A stretch of 64,000 bases of DNA from Earliella scabrosa (lineage: Eukaryota > Basidiomycota > Agaricomycetes > Polyporales > Polyporaceae), in contig JABYQQ010000022.1 of the NCBI GenBank assembly GCA_022605405.1, forward strand, positions 434,001-498,000, given 5' to 3'. Positions 57,475-64,000 of this stretch are shown piece by piece. The position numbers and the translations under genes are program-made. Within the stretch, counting starts at the first letter, position 1. Each line of letters opens with the position of its first letter. Under the pieces are notes generated by a model, which was not told where the DNA came from, made no database searches, and saw only the letters and a program-made list of their open reading frames with translations.

Positions 57475-59188
57475 ATGGATGCATATGTTGCGATAGGTCT
57501 GGTGCTGATCATTCTCTTCCTATGCTCTAAGCGGTTCCGCATGGTGCTGCTATCCTTGCTGGTGAGTCTCCTCACTTCGAGTTTACCCTTCAGGGTTCCT
57601 CATGAGAGATTTAGCAATCGTTCTCTCCCCTGGCCCGCCGATATGGGGTCACACGCATTCCAGAACTCAGTTTGAACTGCCCAGACACCTCGGGTCCTTG
57701 GACGAAGCCCGATGTCGTTCCTTCCCCTCATGAGCCGCAGGGGCCAGACGACCGGCTGTGTTCAATATCTCCAGCGTCAATTTCGCCGGCCGATCCAGTA
57801 CTTCCGACTCCAGATCCCGAGCCCCCTCTAGAACATCTGCCTCGTCATGACATACCACCCCAACGACCTCTCCCTCTACAACAGAATCTACCTGCACCTC
57901 CCAAACCCGAGCCTGATGGTGTCGCCTCACCAGCGTCTGTCATTGGCCCGGTGTCCTCGGAAGTCAAGACTACTGACATTCCTTCTGCATGCGTCGACCA
58001 CGCGGCGCAGCCTCCCACTCTACCTGAAAAACCAAAGGCGCCGCAGCAAGAGAATGCGACCTCAAGCGAGGGGTCGCGCAAGGACGATGAGCTGTGGTTG
58101 GAAGATGGCAACCTGATCCTGGTGACGCCGACTGTGCAGTTCCGTGTCTACCGAGGCCCGCTCGTCTCCCAGTCGCTCGTGTTCCGGGACATGCTTTCAC
58201 TACCACAACCACCTGTAGATGCTGCTTCCTGCGCACCCCAGAACGTACCTTGCATCACCATTCCGATGTCAGACTCGCCCGAAGACCTCAGGCACTTCCT
58301 GCGAGTCATGACGGGCCAGAGCGTTTGGTACGTCGTGCCGCCCTACTCCAGCTTCACCTACTGATGCTCCTTGTCATGATCAACAGCTTCGGCGGGCTGA
58401 ACCCCACATATGACGAGATCTCTGCGCTCGTCCGCATGGGTCACAAATACCAGTGCGAGAAGCTCTTGGCGCGCTGCACCGAGTACCTGAAGCGCTACTA
58501 CCACGACGACTTCGATCTGTGGCGCAACGACGAGCACGTATTCAGCCCGCCGACGTTCAAGCCGATCCACAATATCGGCGTCGTCAACCTCGCGCGCCTC
58601 CTCGGTGCTAACGTCATGCTTCCCGGGGCACTGATGGGGTGCTGCACGCTCGGGATGGAGATCGTCGACGGCTTCACGCGGGAGGACGGCACGAAAGAGA
58701 TGCTCTCCTTCGAGGACCTTGCACGCTGCTATCTCGGGCGCGCGAACCTCGTCGAGGCGAACGCAGATGCAACCCTCAAGCTCCTTACGCAGACCCTGGC
58801 AGAGGGCTGCCTGCGCCCCGAGCGCTGCGAGCCCACGATGCGGAAGATCCTGAACGAGCTGACGGGCAACAACCGGAAGGTGCTCTTCAACCTCCGCTGG
58901 GACTGGTCGTGGTCGCCGTTCATCGACCGCGAGGACACCGAGCGCGACCTGTGCTGGGAGTGCTACAAGATGCTGGGCAAGCATGGGAGGCAGAAGGAGA
59001 GGCACCGCGCCATCTTTGACAAGATGCCGACTATGATGGGTGTTACGGTCGAGAGGTGGGGTCTCCCGCCTGAACCCGAAGCAGAAGTTCAGGACCCACC
59101 TGCACCCATACTAGGAGCACCCATGCCCGCCGCTGCGCCTGTCGTTGCACCTCCGCCCGCACCGCTTCCTGCAGCGGCCGCACCATGA
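57475..59188 (+). CDS. BTB/POZ domain protein with possible N-terminal membrane helix
   Basis: Exons 57475-57561, 57615-58327 and 58387-59188 join in phase, about 533 aa. Exon 1 encodes VAIGLVLIILFLCSKRF, a hydrophobic helix. It is followed by about 150 Pro-rich disordered residues and the BTB domain (KDDELWLEDGNLILVTPTVQFRVYRGPL, VFRDMLSLPQP) at about 185-290, then helical ALVRMGHKYQCEKLLARCTEYL. The C-terminus is Pro/Ala-rich. This BTB type is expanded in agaricomycetes; a role as a substrate adaptor for Cul3 ligases is possible but unproven. The exon 1 junction (53-nt intron, acceptor TTTAG) is inferred: the main frame has no upstream ATG of its own. A paralogue starts at 63.8 kb. Confidence 0.75.
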
Positions 59189-59612
59189 CCTCTTCCGCCG
59201 CCACAGCCCATGGTAGTCGTTCAGGTTGCGGCTGCTCCCGGCCCTTAGGAAGCACTGTCGTAGATTGACTTGGAGGGTTGGGTCAATTCGAGCTGTGTAG
59301 CATCTTTGTATTTACGCGCTCTTTGAACATTTGACAACTCAGCACGCCGATGCTCTGTACTGTCTACACATTCTGCAGGTTACTAGTCACTAGCTCGTAA
59401 TGTTCGAAGGATTTCCTTCGCAAGGATTCGAACCCCGGCTACCCTTGGAGCGCCCACCTCGGCGTTCCGCGCGCTCGCGTGACGTCGTACCGGATGGACG
59501 CGACGGACGCGTCCACCGGCCTCTCCCTCATCCTCCTGCTGCCAAACTACCATGTTTCGTTTCGTCGCTCTGGCCCTCTGATTGACAGCTGTTTTTGCGG
59601 AAGTACTCGGAA
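59189..59612. other. Intergenic with a small palindrome
   Basis: CGAAGGATTTCCTTCG at about 59404-59420 is a near-perfect inverted repeat. A neighbouring GGTTCGAATCC looks like a tRNA T-arm, but no full tRNA can be folded. Confidence 0.4.
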
Positions 59613-62093
59613 ATGCCGCCTGGTCCGGCTTACAACTGGCTCTGTGTAGCCCATTCTGTCTGCGACATCCTCTCCCATGCTGCTCAAATTCGCGCGGCCC
59701 AGTTGGCGAGAACTGGACGGGTGGTGGGCGGTGTGGACGGGCTGTCGCGTAAACGGAAAAGAGATGAGTCTTATTCGGGCACCCATACCAAACTCGATAA
59801 TTCGGAGACAGCGGTCGTGCAACCCGTACAATCGCAACAAGAACCTCTTCCGCGTACCGGAACGTCCCCCCTCCCGCCTACATCGTCGGCAGTGACGGGT
59901 GACCCGTCAATCTCTCAGCATCGCGCTGCTGAACTGCCCTCAGCTCAGGTACAGCATGGTCGTCTCAAGGTGAGCCTTCACCCGGATCTCGTTTCAACGA
60001 ACTCAAATCAGGTGGGACAGAGCTCACCGAAGACCTCGGAGGCGGCAGTCGCTCCTTCTACAAGTTTCCAGCCAGTCCAGAGCACTCCTACCGTGAACTC
60101 TCAAACTGCGGTGGTCCCGGAGCCTCCCACATCCCCCACCGTTTCGTCGGTCTCTCCTCGGCCAACGCAGGCGGAGGAGGTCCCTTCAGTCGGAGACGTA
60201 TCAGCTAGCACAGGGATTCCTGATCCAGGAGAGGTGTGTGCTGCCACTCTGAGCTCTGAACCGGCTTTTCATATAAGCTCCTCAGCCTTTGGTCGACGAA
60301 CGACCAAGAAACCGTAATCTCCAGTCTTCAAAAGTGCCTTCATCCCGAATAGGCCGCTTGTTCCACTACGGAGGTACGCATATACCCTGCATGTATGCAT
60401 ATTACATATCGCCAATCGCGAAATTCACTTCCTACATTTGCCACCCAGGTCTCGCTGCTTCCTTGGGGTATGGCGCAGCCTCTGAGTTGCTTCGTCGGTC
60501 CACCTCAACCTCGGACGACCAAGCGCCTCAGTCCTTGATGCTGACGGAAGGCAACATCAAACGCCTTGTTTCGAAACTGACCCAGATGCGGGGCGCAGCT
60601 TTGAAGCTCGGGCAATTCATGAGCATCCAAGGTCTGTGCCCACATATACGCGTCTACGACACGGTCCTGACGTATGACCGCAAGACAGCCATGTCCTTCC
60701 ACCAGAGATAGAGGACATATTCCGTCGCGTTCAGGACAGTGCACACTACATGCCAGACTGGCAGATGGAGGTAACATTCGTCCTCGACACACTCTGTAGT
60801 CGCCCGACTGACGTTGCTCTTGCTTCGCACAGAAAGTGCTCAGCGAGTCGCTAGGGTCAACGTGGATGGACAACTTCGAGTCCTTCGACCGAATGCCCTT
60901 CGCCGCAGCCTCCATCGGACAAGTACACTCCGCAGTTCTGAAGGCATCCGCCTCGCCCACAGGCAAGGCCGCGCCCGTAGCGGTGAAGATCCAGTTCCCG
61001 AACATCGTCAACTCGATCAACAGCGATCTTGGCTACGTCAAGATGCTCCTCACCGCAGGCCGGCTTCTCCCGCCAGGTCTGTTCTTGGACCGCACGATCC
61101 AGGTCATGAAGGAGGAGCTTGCCGACGAATGCAACTACGCGCGCGAGGCGTCATTTCTGCGCAGGTTCGGCCAACCGGACCACTTGGGCGCGGATCCGAG
61201 GTTCAAAGTCCCGTGGGTGTGGGAGGGCAGCACGGACCGCGTGCTCGTCATGGAGCATGTTGGTGGCGTGAGCGTTGGTGGGTCGATTATTGACCGACTC
61301 AGCCAGCGAGACCGAGACGACGTGAGTGTGGCCTCTTGAGCGTCTTGGGGTAACTAACGTGGACCTCGCAGATCGCTGCACGAATCATCGACCTGTGTCT
61401 CCGCGAGCTCTTCGTGTACCGCGTCATGCAGACTGACCCGAACTGGACGAACTTCCTCTGGAACCCGCGCACACGACAGGTACCGTTACGCGAGCTGTGT
61501 CATGCTGGTGCTCGAACTCACCGCTCGCTAGGTCGAGCTCGTCGACTTTGGCGCGACGCGCGAGTACACGAAGGAGTTCATCGACAACTGGCTGCACCTC
61601 CTCTCCGCTGCTGTATCGGAGGACCGCGAGGCATGCATCGAGTGGAGCCTCAAGCTGGGCTACCTGACCGGCGAGGAGAACGAGGTGCGTGACCATCTCC
61701 TCTCTCGGGTCGCTCGCCGTTCATTCATTGTGTTGTACTACAGATCATGCTCGATGCGCACGTCAAGTCCATGGTGCTGTTGGGTACCCCGTTCAACGCG
61801 TCGACGCCGCAGCCATTCAAGTTCGGCACGGGCTCGACGTGGGCGGACATCACTGCGGAGATTCGTGCGCAGATACCGGTCATGCTGCAGCATCGGCTGA
61901 CGCCCCCGCCGAGGGAGACGTACAGCCTGAACAGGTGTGTGCCATGCGCGTGTCCTTGCGGGGTAACTGCGATCGAAACTAACCTCGGTGCAGGAAACTG
62001 AGTGGCGCGTTCCTCCTCGCGTCAAGGCTGAACGCGTCGGTGGACTGCAAGGCGTTATGGACGAAGGTGGTGGAGGGGTATCACTATGGTTAA
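59613..62093 (+). CDS. ABC1/COQ8-type atypical kinase (UbiB family)
   Basis: Nine exons, all in phase: 59613-60233, 60286-60373, 60449-60631, 60685-60770, 60833-61321, 61372-61479, 61532-61684, 61744-61934 and 61994-62093, 672 aa. COQ8 is a mitochondrial ATPase/kinase that supports the coenzyme Q biosynthetic complex. Signature KxGQ (ALKLGQ) is near residue 290, the Ala-rich nucleotide loop AAASIGQVH near 350, VAVKIQ lysine near 375, EELADECNYAREA, DPNWTNF (catalytic-loop Asn) near 515 and VDFG near 530. The first 230 residues are low-complexity with SRIGRLFHYGGLAASLGYGA before the core, as in COQ8/ADCK3. Introns contain TAACTAAC-like branch points. It looks complete. Confidence 0.93.
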
Positions 62094-62354
62094 CTAATGG
62101 ACGAGACTCCGCACCCTTGCACACGTAGAGTAGATATAGACCGCCATTCACGCATGCACGAGGCCCAAGGGATGTATTGCGGGTGAGTAATAGTGCGGTA
62201 AGTGCTGTTGAGAGTATACTGTATTACACTATGGGTACGACGGCGGATGCGAGTGGAAGGGTGAGTGTGCGGGTGTTGAACCTCTATGATCTAGGGCCGG
62301 GGCGGGGATGTGCAGGATGGGGCGTGGTAGGGGAGGGCGTCGATACTCGTGAGT

Positions 62355-63196
62355 TCATAGCTCCTTTTTGGAGTTCGCCTTCGCAGCGGTCGCCTTTGTT
62401 GAGTAGATCATGTCCGTGAACGGACCCTCGAAGCGGAGGGCGATGATGTAGACGATGTACACGTAGAGCGTGATGAGCAGACCGGCAGGGCGCTCGTACC
62501 TGGTGTGTCATGGATGTGTCGCATTAACACGCTGCACACACGCGCCATGCGCGCCACCGGAGGACAGAAGAACTCACCAGAGGGCAGTCGCGGCGAACGA
62601 CATGGTGCTTCCAACGTACATGGGATCGCGGAGGACGTTGAAGGGGAAGCCCTCGACGCGGTGGTCCATGAGGATGCCGAAGTAGTCGCCGAGGAAGGTG
62701 CCCGTGATCCCGAGGGCCCAGGTGGAGGTGATGACGAACGTCTGGCCGAGGACAAAGAGCACGGCGGGGACGAGCGTGTCGAACGGCTCAGGGAGCATCT
62801 TCATCTGCGGCTGCTCGAGCAGGGCTTGGTGGTAGCTTCATGTTGCACGTCGCATCCGTGAATACCGCGCGAACGTCGCCAGACGAGTGGACATGAAGTA
62901 CTCACAACGCGTCCCGTACCATGCCCGCCGAGAAGATGCACAGCGCGAGGAAGTAGCATCCGTACCGCGCGTTTCCGCCGAATATGCGCGTTATGGTCTT
63001 GTTCCTGTACTCTGTGTAGTCGCAGAGGCCAACGCGAGGGATATTGAGCAATGCTGATATGTTGGGATGATGAGCACGCAGACGCACCGTTTCGTGCAAC
63101 GATGTTCCATGCGGTCGGGTTGAACGCGATGGCCGCGACGGAGATAAGCAAGGACTGCTTGGAGAAGTCGATGAGGGTAGATAGCGAGCTCGTCAT
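62355..63196 (-). CDS. Opi3-type phospholipid methyltransferase (PEMT)
   Basis: Four exons in phase: 63196-63088, 63011-62906, 62835-62578 and 62499-62355, 205 aa, near the size of yeast Opi3. It methylates mono- and dimethyl-phosphatidylethanolamine to phosphatidylcholine with S-adenosylmethionine in the ER membrane. Visible: hydrophobic N-terminal helix with IAFNPTAWNIVARNEYRNK, a helix VLFVLGQTFVITSTWALGITG, the SAM-binding GTFLGDYFGILM, FPFNVLRDPMYVGST, ALWYERPAGLLITLYVYIVY and RFEGPFTDMIY near the end. A lysine-rich C-terminus (KANSKKEL) fits ER retention. It is tail-to-tail with the ABC1 gene, stops 262 bp apart. Confidence 0.93.
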
Positions 63197-63802
63197 GGTC
63201 GGGGTCGTCAAGGTCGTCGTGAACGTTGAGGAGGCCTGTCAAGTCGCCAGCGAAGAGGCTCAGCAAAATCCAGGCAAAATCACGCGCCGCGCCAGAACGC
63301 CTCGCGTGAGCGTCTAATGCGCGAATGGTGATTGGACGCGGCACTTGGGCCCTGCGCAGCCTCCAGTGTTGTACAAAGTTCAAACTACTCTCTCTCACCT
63401 CAACCATCGTCGGAGCAATATTGTTTCAGACATTCAGCTTGAGTGATAGAAGCTGGAGCTACGTGCGCAACGTCGAAATTCAACCATCGGAGACAATTCG
63501 CTGCTGGCTATATACCCCGCAGCGTGAGCTCCATGTGACCACTTCCATGACACAACGGGTACCCCTGTGGGACCAAACCCTTCCTGAACCAGATGGCTTG
63601 GTATAAATACCCCAGACGGTCTCAGGATCATCTCAACCCACCCAAGAGAGCCACGGTGAGCGAATTTAATGGTATTTTAGCCAACAACTAACCGGGTGCA
63701 TGCGTTCAGACCAATCCTACATCCTTACATCGACCGAGGTCTGGCACACAACGAACGCATACTCGCATCATACGCTGACTATGCTAGCAGTGATAGTATC
63801 TG
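63197..63802. other. Divergent promoter region
   Basis: Separates the methyltransferase (-) from the second BTB gene (+). No further gene seen. Confidence 0.5.
63602..63609 (+). promoter_or_regulatory. TATA box, probably of the second BTB gene
   Basis: TATAAATA about 195 bp upstream of the ATG at 63803. A donor-like GGTGAGCG at about 63655 would allow a 5' UTR intron. Confidence 0.45.
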
Positions 63803-64000
63803 ATGAAGCACAGTCGTCCCGTCTCCCCATGCCCAACCCCACCAGGCCCAGACGGCGCTTCCAAGAGAGACGACGAACTATGGTTCGAAGATGGGAATCT
63901 ACTCCTCGTTGCCAGTGAAATCGAATTCCGAGTCTATCAGGGTCCTCTTCTAGTTCACTCTCCCATATTCAAAGACATGCTTTCGCTCCCACAACCCGAA
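63803..64000 (+). CDS. BTB/POZ domain protein, truncated by the window end
   Basis: ATG at 63803, then a short Pro-rich leader and KRDDELWFEDGNLLLVASE, EFRVYQGPLL and FKDMLSLPQP at the edge. The same BTB subtype as the 57.5-59.2 kb gene, so the ABC1-PEMT pair is bracketed by BTB paralogues. It lacks that gene's hydrophobic first exon and long Pro-rich linker, unless an earlier exon exists. Confidence 0.8.
   Translation, partial: MKHSRPVSPCPTPPGPDGASKRDDELWFEDGNLLLVASEIEFRVYQGPLLVHSPIFKDMLSLPQPE

Noticed and set aside
58358..59005. 215-codon minus frame inside the BTB gene
   Set aside because: Shadow frame caused by high GC; the + strand encodes the BTB protein with consistent splicing.
59405..59440. 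T-arm-like GGTTCGAATCC suggesting a tRNA gene on the minus strand
   Set aside because: No matching acceptor stem, D-arm or anticodon arm could be found upstream.

Overview
The window looks like nuclear DNA of an agaricomycete fungus, most likely a wood-decay polypore relative. Genes are cut by many 45-60 nt GT-AG introns. The conserved genes are fungal (COQ8-type kinase, Opi3-type methyltransferase, glycogen phosphorylase exons, BTB and F-box proteins). The transposons are a Ty1/copia element, a Helitron and a large TIR element with few or no coding genes. I worked by eye from sequence; family names come from motif recognition, not searches.

Two compartments are visible. From 1 to about 50.4 kb lies a transposon-rich accessory region with mostly orphan genes. 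Its + strand is often rich in C and A whichever strand is coding. It holds a divergent ribonucleotide reductase large subunit (R1, to 20.8 kb) and small subunit (R2, 42.45-43.66 kb), both with their catalytic residues. Around them are a pseudokinase (2.1-3.6 kb), several orphan genes sharing a 'GDIV' motif (0-0.2, 4.4-5.2, 6.7-8.4, 47.6-47.8 kb), a degenerate forkhead-like gene (34.2-35.3 kb), a RING gene with a 15-nt microexon (43.9-45.2 kb) and an F-box gene (45.7-46.9 kb).

Mobile DNA: a young copia element (11,724-18,258; apparently identical 580-bp LTRs; AAAGC target duplication) sits inside a short intron of the R1 gene. A 7.47-kb TIR element (20,967-28,438; 9-bp target duplication) lies just downstream of R1 and holds mirrored satellites and a 1.57-kb palindrome. 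A Helitron (36.0-41.5 kb) is broken and internally deleted by an insertion related to that palindrome.

From about 50.4 kb to the end the DNA is GC-richer, gene-dense and conventional: a chimeric gene with glycogen phosphorylase N-terminal exons, a conserved unknown fungal protein, a short-chain dehydrogenase, a BTB protein with a possible membrane anchor, an ABC1/COQ8-like kinase, an Opi3-like phospholipid methyltransferase and the start of a second BTB gene.

The R1/R2 pair is the most unusual content. Together the two could form a complete second class Ia ribonucleotide reductase in a mobile-element-rich setting. Whether it came from host duplication, element capture or an integrated large DNA virus cannot be decided from this sequence.
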